Source: JAWLCG01 sp041687295 (GTDB lineage: Bacteria; Planctomycetota; Phycisphaerae; SM23-33; FEN-1343). From it: a stretch of 9,160 nucleotides of DNA. The notes under the pieces are model-generated. The model did no database searches and was not told where the DNA came from. It worked only from the letters and a program-made list of their open reading frames with translations. The DNA is taken from contig JAWLCG010000197.1 in assembly GCA_041687295.1 (NCBI GenBank), positions 1-9,160 of the forward strand, in the 5' to 3' direction. Below are positions 1-6,754 of this stretch, piece after piece (position 1 is the stretch's first letter; each line of letters starts with the position of its first letter). The translations under genes were made by a program, and so were the position numbers.

Positions 1-1
1 C

Positions 2-145
2 CAGGACAACCAGCTGCCCCAGGCCGTCGAGGAGGTGCTGGCCCTGGAGCCGCTCGATGCATCGCGGGAGGCGTCGCAAGACGCCTCGACGCTGCGGCGG
101 ATCGTTCGCCTCGACTGCGCGGCCCGGCCGGGAGGGACGCCATGA
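2..145 (+). CDS. gspJ: C-terminal end of GspJ-like minor pseudopilin (partial)
   Basis: Only the last 47 codons are present, and the gene begins outside the window. The visible tail contains LPQAVEEVLALEPLD and later LRRIVRLDCA. This matches the end of the GspJ pseudopilin fold, where an LP-x-A-V segment leads into a beta strand and a final strand of R-x-hydrophobic type closes the sheet. GspJ is a minor pseudopilin that forms the tip of the T2SS pseudopilus with GspI and GspK. The TGA stop at 143-145 overlaps the ATG of gspK by four bases, which is the expected J-K neighbour pair and supports translational coupling. The first frame is also open here, but its translation is Gly/Arg/Ala low complexity and it simply runs into gspK. 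The family call rests on a short fragment and on position, so it is probable rather than certain. Confidence 0.7.
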   Translation, partial: QDNQLPQAVEEVLALEPLDASREASQDASTLRRIVRLDCAARPGGTP

Positions 146-1509
146 CGCACGCGCGCTCCATGCAGATGGCGGGGGGCATTGTCCTGCCGGCGACGCTGTG
201 GGTGCTGGCGGCGATGACGGCCCTGGCACTGTCGCTGGCCCTGGGCGCGCGGACGCAGCGGAACCACGCCGCCAACCTGGCCGCCGGCCTGCAGGCCGAC
301 GCCGCCCAGCAGGCCGCCCTGCTCTACGTGCTGGAGGCCCTGCGCGACAGCGACGGTCGGTTGCCCGACGCCTCGGCCATGCCCGCCTGTGCCCTGCCGG
401 TGGGCCCGGCGGCGTTCTGGCTACTCGCCCCCGACACGGGCGACAACCTCCAGCAGCGATACGGCCTGGCCGATGAGGGCGGCAAGCTCGACCTGAACAC
501 CGCCCCGGCGGCGCTGCTGGAGAAGCTGCCCGACATGACGCCCGACGTCGCCGCCGCCATCATCGACTGGCGCGACAGCGACGACGAGACCACCCCCGGC
601 GGGGCCGAGAGCGACTACTACCTCCGCCGGCCCGAGCCCTACAACGCCAAGAACGGCCCCTTCGAGACGGTCGGGGAGCTGGCGATGGTCGCCGGCGTGA
701 CCGATGAACTGCTCTTCGGCGAGGACGCCAACCGTAACGGCCGACTCGACGACAACGAGAACGACGGCGACGCCCGCCCGCCCAACGACAACCGCGACGG
801 CCAGCTCAACGCCGGCCTGGCCGGCTGGACAACGGCGCAGCTCCGCTGGCCCCCGCAGCAGCAGGGCGACGGCACGATCGACCCCAACGCCGCTAACCGC
901 CAGGAGCTCGAGGACGCCCTCGCCGAGCACCTCGAGCAGGCCCGTGCCGCCGACCTGGCCGGGGCGATGGTGCAGGCCAGGCCATTCGCCAGCCTGTTCC
1001 ACCTGCACTACGCCTGCGGACTGACGCTTGAGGAGTTCGCCGCCCTCGAGCCGGTGCTGGTGCCCCAGCCGGCCGGCGGCGGGCAGGGCCCGCGGTTCCT
1101 ACTGAACCTCAACGCCGCCCCCCCGGCAGTGCTGGCCTGCCTGCCCGAGCTGGACGAGACCGACGCCGCCGCCCTGGTCGAGGCCCGCGCAGGTGCCGGC
1201 GCCGATGGGTCGCTGGCCTGGGCACTGGACGTGCTGGACGAGGAGAAGCTGCTGGCCGCCACCGCCGTCGGCGTGACCGGGCGGAGCTACCAGTACACCG
1301 CCGACATCGTGACCCTCTCGGCCAACGGACGGGCCTTCCGCCGGTGCCGCTACCTCATTGACGCCGCGGGCAACGCCCCCCGCGTGGTGCACCGCCAGGA
1401 CCTGACGCACCTGGGCTGGCCGCTGGAGTCGGCCCTGCGCGAGCGGCTGCGGGCGGGCGAGCCGTTCGAGGACGTGCTGGCCGACTTCCGCCACGCGGCC
1501 ATGCCCTGA
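142..1509 (+). CDS. gspK: GspK, large minor pseudopilin of type II secretion
   Basis: This 455-residue protein would sit at the tip of the T2SS pseudopilus. Residues 10-33 form the prepilin-type hydrophobic segment after a Gly-Gly pair (G11-G12), the likely prepilin peptidase site. The mature protein has Ala, not Glu, at position 5, as is usual for GspK. The family signature is clear: an LDLNTAP helix-hairpin-helix-like segment at 116-143, then IIDWRDSDDE (140-149), GGAESDYY (153-160) and a YNAKNGPFETVGEL segment (167-180). A second LNLNAAP repeat lies at 321-350. Between them, residues 195-206 read DANRNGRLDDNE, a full EF-hand/dockerin-type calcium loop (D1, N3, N5, G6, D9, E12). A weaker copy is at 215-226. 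GGAGG (131-135) lies six bases before the ATG, which overlaps the gspJ stop. The family call is secure. Calcium binding is inferred from the motif. Confidence 0.94.
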   Translation: MTHARSMQMAGGIVLPATLWVLAAMTALALSLALGARTQRNHAANLAAGLQADAAQQAALLYVLEALRDSDGRLPDASAMPACALPVGPAAFWLLAPDTGDNLQQRYGLADEGGKLDLNTAPAALLEKLPDMTPDVAAAIIDWRDSDDETTPGGAESDYYLRRPEPYNAKNGPFETVGELAMVAGVTDELLFGEDANRNGRLDDNENDGDARPPNDNRDGQLNAGLAGWTTAQLRWPPQQQGDGTIDPNAANRQELEDALAEHLEQARAADLAGAMVQARPFASLFHLHYACGLTLEEFAALEPVLVPQPAGGGQGPRFLLNLNAAPPAVLACLPELDETDAAALVEARAGAGADGSLAWALDVLDEEKLLAATAVGVTGRSYQYTADIVTLSANGRAFRRCRYLIDAAGNAPRVVHRQDLTHLGWPLESALRERLRAGEPFEDVLADFRHAAMP

Positions 1510-1530
1510 CCAGGAGACGTACAGCCAACC

Positions 1531-2886
1531 ATGTGGACCATCGCACGGACAACCCGCCGCCGCTACGGCCTGATCGTCGGCGAGCGCGCCGTCGAGCTTG
1601 TGCCGCCCGGCGCGCAGGCGGAGTCGGCCCCGCCGGGCCGGCTGTTCGCCTTCCCCGAGGGGCTCGGCTGGGAGCAGCCCGCTGAGCTGGGCCGGGCGTT
1701 TGGCGAGTGGCTCGAGGCCCAGCGCGTGCCGGGCCGATCTGTCGTGCTGGCCCTGCCGGCCCGCTGGCTGGCCCTGCGGACGACCGACCTGCCGCCGCTG
1801 GACGACCGCTCGATGCTGGGGGGCATGCTCGAACTGGCCGCCGACGAGCTGTTCGCCGAGCGGCTCGAGGAGCTGGCGTGGACGTGGCAGTCGGCCGGGC
1901 GGGAGGGCGGGCTGGCGGTGTCGCTGGTGGCCTGCCGGCGCGATCGGATCGAGCGGGTGCAGCAGTTCGCCCAGTCGGCGGGCCTGCGCCTGGACGCGGC
2001 TCGACCGCTGGCGATGGCGGCGGCCGACGCCCTGGCCCTGCCGGCCGGCCAGACGGTACTGGTGCTCTCCGGCCCGGCCGGCGGGGAGGTGGCCCTGGTC
2101 GAGGATGGCAGGGTCATCCGCCTGGGGCCGTTACAGTGGGCCCCGGGCCAGGCCGAGTCGACCGACGCCGAGCTGAGCCGGGCCCTGCTGGCCCTGTCGC
2201 CCGGGCCGCAGTGGACGCTGGTGGTTCTGGGCGGGCCCGCCCTGGCCGAGGCCGCCTCCGCGGCGGCCGATCGAGAGGCCCAGCCGCCCGCCCTGCGCGG
2301 CGCACCGGCCCAGGGGGCCCTGTCGGTCGCCAGGGTGCTGGCGGCCACCGTGTGCCGCAGGACCGAGGGCCCCGACTTCCTGCCCCACCGCCCGCCGATG
2401 CTGGCCCGGCTGGGTCGGCCCCGCACGCGCCGCCTGGCGCTGGCGGCCCTGGCGGGCGTGGCGATGATCGTCTGGGCGCTGCTGGGCTGGTCGAGCCTGC
2501 AGGGCCGAGGCCGTGACGCGAAGGACCAGCTCGACGCGATGGCCCCCCTGGCGGGCGACCTACGCCAGCGGCAGGCGATGCTGGAGGCGACCGCCCCGTG
2601 GTTCGCCGATCGGCCGGCGGCGCTGCAGGCCCTGCGCGAGCTGACGCGGCAGTTCCCCGAATCCGGCTCGATCTGGCTGACGCAGTACGACTGGACCGAC
2701 GACGGCCGCGTCTCGCTGGCCGGCCAGGCCCGCAGCCGATCCGAGGTGCTCGAGCTGCTCGGGCGGCTCGAGGCCAGCGGGTCGTTCGACCAGATCACCA
2801 GCCACTACGTCCGCCAGCAGGCCGGCAGCGACGGGCGGGTCGCCTTTGCCGTCAGCGGGCAGTACACCCCGGAGGCCCGGCCATGA
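1531..2886 (+). CDS. gspL: GspL-like inner-membrane platform protein (PilM-PilN type fusion)
   Basis: This 451-residue protein has the GspL plan. Residues 1-290 form a soluble, Ala/Leu-rich domain of the actin-like PilM/GspL type, with the typical VVLALPARWLALRTTDLPPL stretch at 71-90 followed by an acidic helix. One membrane span follows at about 302-320, preceded by the basic patch R293-R301. A helical linker runs from about 325 to 352, and a periplasmic ferredoxin-like domain of PilN type covers about 376-446, including WLTQYDWTDDGRVSLAGQA. In known systems the cytoplasmic half binds the ATPase GspE and the periplasmic half binds GspM. AGGAG at 1512-1516 is 14 bases before the ATG, a long but acceptable spacing, and no better in-frame start is obvious. 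The gene follows gspK after 21 bases and overlaps gspM by four. Overall similarity is architectural rather than by strong motifs. Confidence 0.85.
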   Translation: MWTIARTTRRRYGLIVGERAVELVPPGAQAESAPPGRLFAFPEGLGWEQPAELGRAFGEWLEAQRVPGRSVVLALPARWLALRTTDLPPLDDRSMLGGMLELAADELFAERLEELAWTWQSAGREGGLAVSLVACRRDRIERVQQFAQSAGLRLDAARPLAMAAADALALPAGQTVLVLSGPAGGEVALVEDGRVIRLGPLQWAPGQAESTDAELSRALLALSPGPQWTLVVLGGPALAEAASAAADREAQPPALRGAPAQGALSVARVLAATVCRRTEGPDFLPHRPPMLARLGRPRTRRLALAALAGVAMIVWALLGWSSLQGRGRDAKDQLDAMAPLAGDLRQRQAMLEATAPWFADRPAALQALRELTRQFPESGSIWLTQYDWTDDGRVSLAGQARSRSEVLELLGRLEASGSFDQITSHYVRQQAGSDGRVAFAVSGQYTPEARP

Positions 2887-3431
2887 CGCTCTCGCGACGG
2901 GAACGATGGGTCGCCCTGGCCGCCGCCGGCGTGCTGGGCCTGCTGCTGCTGGACCGCGTGCTGATCACACCGCTGTGGCACGCCTGGCAGGTGCGCTCCG
3001 ATCGCGTGCTGGCGATGGAGCGCGAGGTGTGGCAGACGCGCCAGCTGCTCCGCCAGCGCCGCCAGATCGAGGCCGACTGGCGCCAGCGCCTCGACGCGGG
3101 CCTGGCCGAGCCGGTCTCCTCGGCCGAGGCGGGCCTGCTGAACGCCCTCGAGGCCGCCGCCCGCCAGGCGGGCACGCAGATCGTGTCACTCCGGCCCGAG
3201 CGGCCGGCGGCGCAGGACGGCGTTCGACCCGTGCGGTGCCGGCTGGTCGCCAGCGGCAGCCTCGAGTCGCTCGCGCGGTTCTGCTGGCAGCTGGAGACCC
3301 AGCCCGGGCCCCTCCGCCTGGAGCGCGTGCAGATCAGCGCGACCGACCCGGCCCGCGACGCGGTGAACGCCCAGATGGAAGTTTCACGCATCGGCCTGGC
3401 CCCAGTCGAGCCGAGCAGGAAGGGCCGTTGA
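2883..3431 (+). CDS. gspM: GspM-like (PilO-like) inner-membrane platform protein
   Basis: This is a 182-residue bitopic membrane protein with the layout of GspM/PilO. It has a short basic cytoplasmic start (RRER at 5-8), one membrane span at about 9-28, a long charged helix likely to be a coiled coil at 35-70 (RQRRQIEADWRQRLD), and a periplasmic alpha/beta domain from about 80 to 172. GspM partners GspL in the assembly platform and stabilises it. The start is chosen at 2883 because GGAGG (2871-2875) lies seven bases upstream and the ATG overlaps the gspL stop as ATGA. A longer in-frame reading reaches back to 2598, but that part is a shadow of gspL. GspM proteins diverge strongly, so the call rests on size, topology and position directly after gspL. 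Confidence 0.78.
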   Translation: MTLSRRERWVALAAAGVLGLLLLDRVLITPLWHAWQVRSDRVLAMEREVWQTRQLLRQRRQIEADWRQRLDAGLAEPVSSAEAGLLNALEAAARQAGTQIVSLRPERPAAQDGVRPVRCRLVASGSLESLARFCWQLETQPGPLRLERVQISATDPARDAVNAQMEVSRIGLAPVEPSRKGR

Positions 3432-3432
3432 C

Positions 3433-4050
3433 ATGCCCGCTTCGCGTGAGCCCCTGACAGACCGGACGAACCGCACCCCCCCGGTGCCAGGCACCTGGGC
3501 CGGGCTCGCCCTGGCGCTGACGTGCCTGGTGCTGGCGATGGACGCGCGCGCCCAGGCGCCGACCAGCAGGCCCGCGCCCGACGCTCCGGCGATGGGCGAC
3601 TACCGCATCGTGTGGGAACGCAGCGTCTTTCTGGCCCGGTCGCGACGCGAGCCGGCGCCCGCCCCGGCGCCGCCCGCCAGCCAGCCCGCGCCGCCCCCCC
3701 ACGACCCCCGCACCGACTGGGTCGTCCGCGGCGTGCTGGCGGCCGATGGACGGTACGTGGCCTATCTGGAGAACGTCGCCGCCGGCACCCGCCGGACGGT
3801 TCGGCCCGGCGAGGCCGTCGAGGGGCTCGCCGTCGACGAGGTGATCCTCACGGGCCTGCGCCTGGGTGACGGGGCCGAGGTCCAGGTGGGCCAGACCCTC
3901 GCCGGCACCTGGCCGACCGGCGGTGCCCCGTCGCCGATGAGCGGCTCGGCGGCGCCCGCCCCGCCGGGGCCCGCCCCGACGCCCGAGATGCAGGCCCTGC
4001 TGGAACGGTTGCGACAGCGGCGGGCGCAGCAGACGGCCCAGCCGCGGTAA
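3433..4050 (+). CDS. gspC: GspC/PilP-like periplasmic connector protein
   Basis: This 205-residue protein has a hydrophobic segment at 22-36 followed by DARAQA, which could be a cleaved signal peptide (after A40) or a membrane anchor. The segment YRIVWERSVFLARSRR (57-72) resembles the F/Y-x-x-I-x-E-R-N-I-F start of GspC and PilP domains. Residues 95-158 form a small all-beta domain of the GspC homology-region type, with WVVRGVLAADGRYVAYLEN and a later EVILTGLRL. Pro-rich linkers flank it at 42-53 and 73-92, and a short basic helix ends the protein (184-200). No PDZ domain follows, unlike classical GspC. The likely role is to connect the GspL/GspM platform with the N0 domain of the secretin encoded next. 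AGGAAGGG (3417-3424) lies eight bases before the ATG. A generic PilP-like name would also be defensible. The 41-base gap to gspD shows no clear promoter. Confidence 0.66.
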   Translation: MPASREPLTDRTNRTPPVPGTWAGLALALTCLVLAMDARAQAPTSRPAPDAPAMGDYRIVWERSVFLARSRREPAPAPAPPASQPAPPPHDPRTDWVVRGVLAADGRYVAYLENVAAGTRRTVRPGEAVEGLAVDEVILTGLRLGDGAEVQVGQTLAGTWPTGGAPSPMSGSAAPAPPGPAPTPEMQALLERLRQRRAQQTAQPR

Positions 4051-4085
4051 CGTGTGCCCTTGTCCGTGATGTCTGCCCCGCAGCG

Positions 4086-4091
4086 AAAGGA
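4086..4091 (+). promoter_or_regulatory. Ribosome binding site deciding the gspD start
   Basis: AAAGGA abuts the ATG at 4092 and is three bases from the ATG at 4095, both too close for normal initiation. It is nine bases from the ATG at 4101, which is a good spacing. The first three possible residues (MMQ) are therefore probably not translated. Confidence 0.6.
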
Positions 4092-4100
4092 ATGATGCAG

Positions 4101-6230
4101 ATGAGGTCCCTGAGGATCATCGCGCCGCTGGTGCTGGCGAGTGCCCTGCTGGCCGGCCCGGCCCTGGCCCAGGCCCCCGCCGAGGCGCCGCCCCCCCTGC
4201 CCTCGCCCGTCGAGACGGCCCCGGCCACCGCGCTGACCCAGCCGGCCGACCGCATGGCTATGAACTTTCGCGACGCCCCGGTCGAGCTGGTGCTCCGCGA
4301 GATGTCCGCCCAGCTGGGCCTGGTGGTCATCAACCCCGAGCGGGCCCAGGGACGCGTCAGCATCGTCAGCGCCCGGGCCCTGTCGGCTGACGAGGCCACC
4401 GCCGCCCTGGGCGCGGTGCTCAAGGCCAGCGGCTACACGGCCATCCGCAACGGGCGGCAACTGCACATCGTGAGCCTCACCGAGGCCCGCAGCGCCAACG
4501 TGCCCGTCCGCAGCGGCAGCGACCCGGCCCGCATGGGCACCAGCGACGAGTTCATCACCCAGGTCATCCCCCTGCGGTACGCCGACTCCGAGGAGCTTCG
4601 CGAGGACCTCCAGCCGCTGATCCCCGCCTACGCCACGCTCACCAGCAACCAGAGCTCCAACACGCTGCTCTACACCGCCACCGAGGCCGACGTCCGCCAC
4701 GTCGTCGAGATCGTCAACGCCCTCGACGTGCACCTGGCCGAGGCCGACACCGTGCGGGTCTTCCAGTTGGAGTTCGCCCAGGCGGCGGCGACGGCCCGGC
4801 TGATCACGGACATCTTCAACGCCGAGCGGGGCAACCAGGCCCAATCGCGCGAGCAGATGCGGCGGGAGTTCTTCCAGCGGATGCGCGGCGGGGGCGGCGA
4901 GGAGGGCGGCGGCACCGGCGGCACGGTCCGCCAGCAGCGTGTGGCGGCCGCCGCCGACGATCAGACCAACGCCATCGTCGTCAGCGCCCCGCCCGACGTG
5001 ATGACCATCATCGCCGACGTCGTCGCCCAGCTCGACGCCGACCCGACGGCCGAGGAGTCCATCTTCGTCTACCCGCTGACCAACGCCAAGGCCAACGACC
5101 TCGAGCCCGTCCTCCAGAACATCTTCAGCGAGTCCGCCGGCACCCCCGGTGGCCGAGCCCAGCAGGGCGGCGGCTTCCGCGGCAGGCAGGGCCAGCCCGC
5201 CGCCGAGACCTCCGTGGCGGCCGGGGCCATGGTCGCCGACCTCGCCGGCAAGGTCTACGTCGTGGCCGAGGAAACCACCAACTCGCTGCTGGTCCGCACG
5301 GCCCCGCGGTACTTCGACCGCGTCCGCACCATCCTCGACGAGCTGGACCGCCCCATCCGCCAGGTGCTCATCAAGGTCCTCATCGCCGAGATCACCCACG
5401 ACGCCAGCCTCGACCTCGGCGTCGAGTGGTCCGTGCTCAACATCAACATCGAGGGCGGCACCGCGACGGTCGGCACCGATTTCGGCGTCCAGGCGCTCGG
5501 CAGCGGCCTGGTCGCCCGCTACACCAGCCTCGACTTCCAGGCCGCCCTGCGGGCCCTGGCCACCGTCGGCAAGCTGGACATCCTCAGCCGCCCCTACCTG
5601 CTGGCCAGCGAAAACCAGCAGGCCAACATCATGGTCGGCGAGGAGGTGCCCTTCATCACTAACAGCCGCGTCACCGACACCGGACAGATCATCAACACCA
5701 TCGAGTACCGCAACCTGGGTATCATCTTGAGCGTGACGCCCTACATCGGGCCCGACGGCATGGTGATCCTCGACGTCGAGCAGGAGATCTCCAGCATCAC
5801 CGGCCAGACGGTGATCGTCTCGGAGGACTTCGAGGCCGCCGTCTACGCCAAGCGGACCGCCCAGACCCGCGTGGCCGTCGCCAACGGCAAGACGGTGGTC
5901 ATCGGCGGGCTGATGGAGGACCGCGTGACCGACCGCATCTCGAAGGTGCCGCTGCTGGGCGACATTCCGTGGCTCGGCGCGCTGTTCCGCCGTACGATCC
6001 AGGCCAAGAGCAAGACCGAGCTGCTGGTGTTCCTGTGCCCGCAGGTGGCCCTGACGCCGGCCGAGCTGGAGCAGGCCACCGACGGCGTGCGGGCCCGAGC
6101 CGAGCTGCTGCGCAACGCCGTCGAGCCGGGGGCCCTTGACAACTGCCTGGACGAGCTCGACCCGGTCGACGAGTTGGGGACGCCGGCGAAGGTCTCGCCC
6201 GTCGAGCCCGGGTGGAAGGAGCGGCGATGA
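4101..6230 (+). CDS. gspD: GspD, type II secretion outer-membrane secretin
   Basis: This 709-residue secretin forms the multimeric outer-membrane channel of the T2SS. Counting from the 4101 Met, residues 1-23 are a signal peptide ending ALA before Q24, with no lipobox. N0 lies at about 51-127 (starting NFRDAPVELVLREM), N1 at 152-212, N2 at 217-313, N3 at 319-417 and the secretin core at 421-647. The core carries the family hallmark VPLLGDIPWLGALFRR at 616-631 and the beta-barrel segment NIMVGEEVPFI. N2 and N3 are interrupted by Gly/Arg/Gln-rich inserts at 242-280 and 345-375. A charged tail of about 60 residues follows the core and could serve as a pilotin contact. Three in-frame ATGs occur at 4092, 4095 and 4101. 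I chose 4101 from the position of the ribosome binding site. The ending TGA overlaps the next gene by four bases. Confidence 0.97.
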   Translation: MRSLRIIAPLVLASALLAGPALAQAPAEAPPPLPSPVETAPATALTQPADRMAMNFRDAPVELVLREMSAQLGLVVINPERAQGRVSIVSARALSADEATAALGAVLKASGYTAIRNGRQLHIVSLTEARSANVPVRSGSDPARMGTSDEFITQVIPLRYADSEELREDLQPLIPAYATLTSNQSSNTLLYTATEADVRHVVEIVNALDVHLAEADTVRVFQLEFAQAAATARLITDIFNAERGNQAQSREQMRREFFQRMRGGGGEEGGGTGGTVRQQRVAAAADDQTNAIVVSAPPDVMTIIADVVAQLDADPTAEESIFVYPLTNAKANDLEPVLQNIFSESAGTPGGRAQQGGGFRGRQGQPAAETSVAAGAMVADLAGKVYVVAEETTNSLLVRTAPRYFDRVRTILDELDRPIRQVLIKVLIAEITHDASLDLGVEWSVLNINIEGGTATVGTDFGVQALGSGLVARYTSLDFQAALRALATVGKLDILSRPYLLASENQQANIMVGEEVPFITNSRVTDTGQIINTIEYRNLGIILSVTPYIGPDGMVILDVEQEISSITGQTVIVSEDFEAAVYAKRTAQTRVAVANGKTVVIGGLMEDRVTDRISKVPLLGDIPWLGALFRRTIQAKSKTELLVFLCPQVALTPAELEQATDGVRARAELLRNAVEPGALDNCLDELDPVDELGTPAKVSPVEPGWKERR
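6214..6221 (+). promoter_or_regulatory. Ribosome binding site for the lipoprotein gene
   Basis: GGAAGGAG ends five bases before the ATG at 6227. This favours that start over the in-frame GTG at 6212, which lies two bases upstream of this site and would have no such element before it. The site is inside the last codons of gspD, which fits coupled translation. Confidence 0.6.
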
Positions 6231-6754
6231 TCGACCCGCGCATGCGGACAGGACTGGCCGGGCTGCTGCTGGGGGCGCTGCTGGTCGGCTGCGCGCCCTC
6301 GACCGGCCCGTCGGCCAGGTCGACCGTTGGCCCATCCGAGCCGGCGGTGCCCCAGGGCCCTGACGCCTCGGCCGAGCGGCTGCACGACGTCTGCGGATCG
6401 CTGCTGCTGTTCCACGCCTCGCAGGGGCGCCTGCCTGATTCGCTGGCCGAGCTGGCCGCGGCGACGGGGTTGGAGGCCTCGCGAACGCTCGACCCGGCCA
6501 CCGGCCGACCGTTCGCCTACGCGCGGGGCGGTTTCGCCGCCTCGGCCGAGGGCGCCAGCGTGGTGGTGCTGGCCGAGCCCGCCCCCGGCGCGGCCGTCCG
6601 CTGGGCGGTCGCGTTCGAGCCGGGGCGCGGGGCCTCGACCTGTCGGGTGGTCGCCCTGCCCGCCTCGTCGCCCGACCCGGCCGCCAGGCCCGCCGACACC
6701 CCGCCGCCGCCCGGACGTTCGACAGGTGACACGACGTCGCGGAGACCCCAATGA
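6227..6754 (+). CDS. Outer-membrane-type lipoprotein downstream of gspD, unknown family
   Basis: I do not recognise a named family for this 175-residue protein. It opens with a lipoprotein signal peptide: R5 and R7, a hydrophobic core at 9-20 and the lipobox LVGC with the lipidated Cys at 22. Residue +2 is Ala, so no inner-membrane retention signal is seen. A linker follows to about 45. The folded part at 46-145 includes the helix SLLLFHASQGRLPDSLAEL (58-76), then DPATGRPFAYA (89-99), then beta-rich sequence. This pattern (helix, LP-x-S-L-x-E-L, then D-P-x-x-G-x-P-x-x-Y) resembles the globular part of major pseudopilins. The tail from 146 is Pro-rich and disordered. The ATG at 6227 follows GGAAGGAG (6214-6221) and overlaps the gspD stop. 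A GTG at 6212 is a poorer start. Its position suggests a secretin helper such as a pilotin, but this is an inference. Confidence 0.85.
   Translation: MIDPRMRTGLAGLLLGALLVGCAPSTGPSARSTVGPSEPAVPQGPDASAERLHDVCGSLLLFHASQGRLPDSLAELAAATGLEASRTLDPATGRPFAYARGGFAASAEGASVVVLAEPAPGAAVRWAVAFEPGRGASTCRVVALPASSPDPAARPADTPPPPGRSTGDTTSRRPQ

Noticed and set aside
1563..2798. A 411-codon minus-strand frame opposite gspL
   Set aside because: The translation is Ser/Arg/Ala low complexity, typical of an antisense frame in high-GC DNA, and no plausible ribosome binding site or fold pattern was seen.
3493..3552. A Cys (C31) in the hydrophobic start of the GspC-like protein, possibly a PilP-type lipobox
   Set aside because: The residue before it is Thr and the context LALTC does not fit the lipobox rule. 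A later ARA-Q site or a membrane anchor is more likely.
4051..4100. A possible promoter in the gap before gspD
   Set aside because: The 41-base gap holds no convincing -35/-10 pair or sigma-54 type GG...GC site. Read-through from upstream is the simpler view.
3762..6335. A very long open frame on the minus strand opposite gspD and the end of the gspC-like gene
   Set aside because: Its translation is rich in Gly, Asp, Val, Leu and Arg with no domain pattern. It mirrors the codon bias of the GC-rich secretin gene on the plus strand, whose protein is unmistakable.
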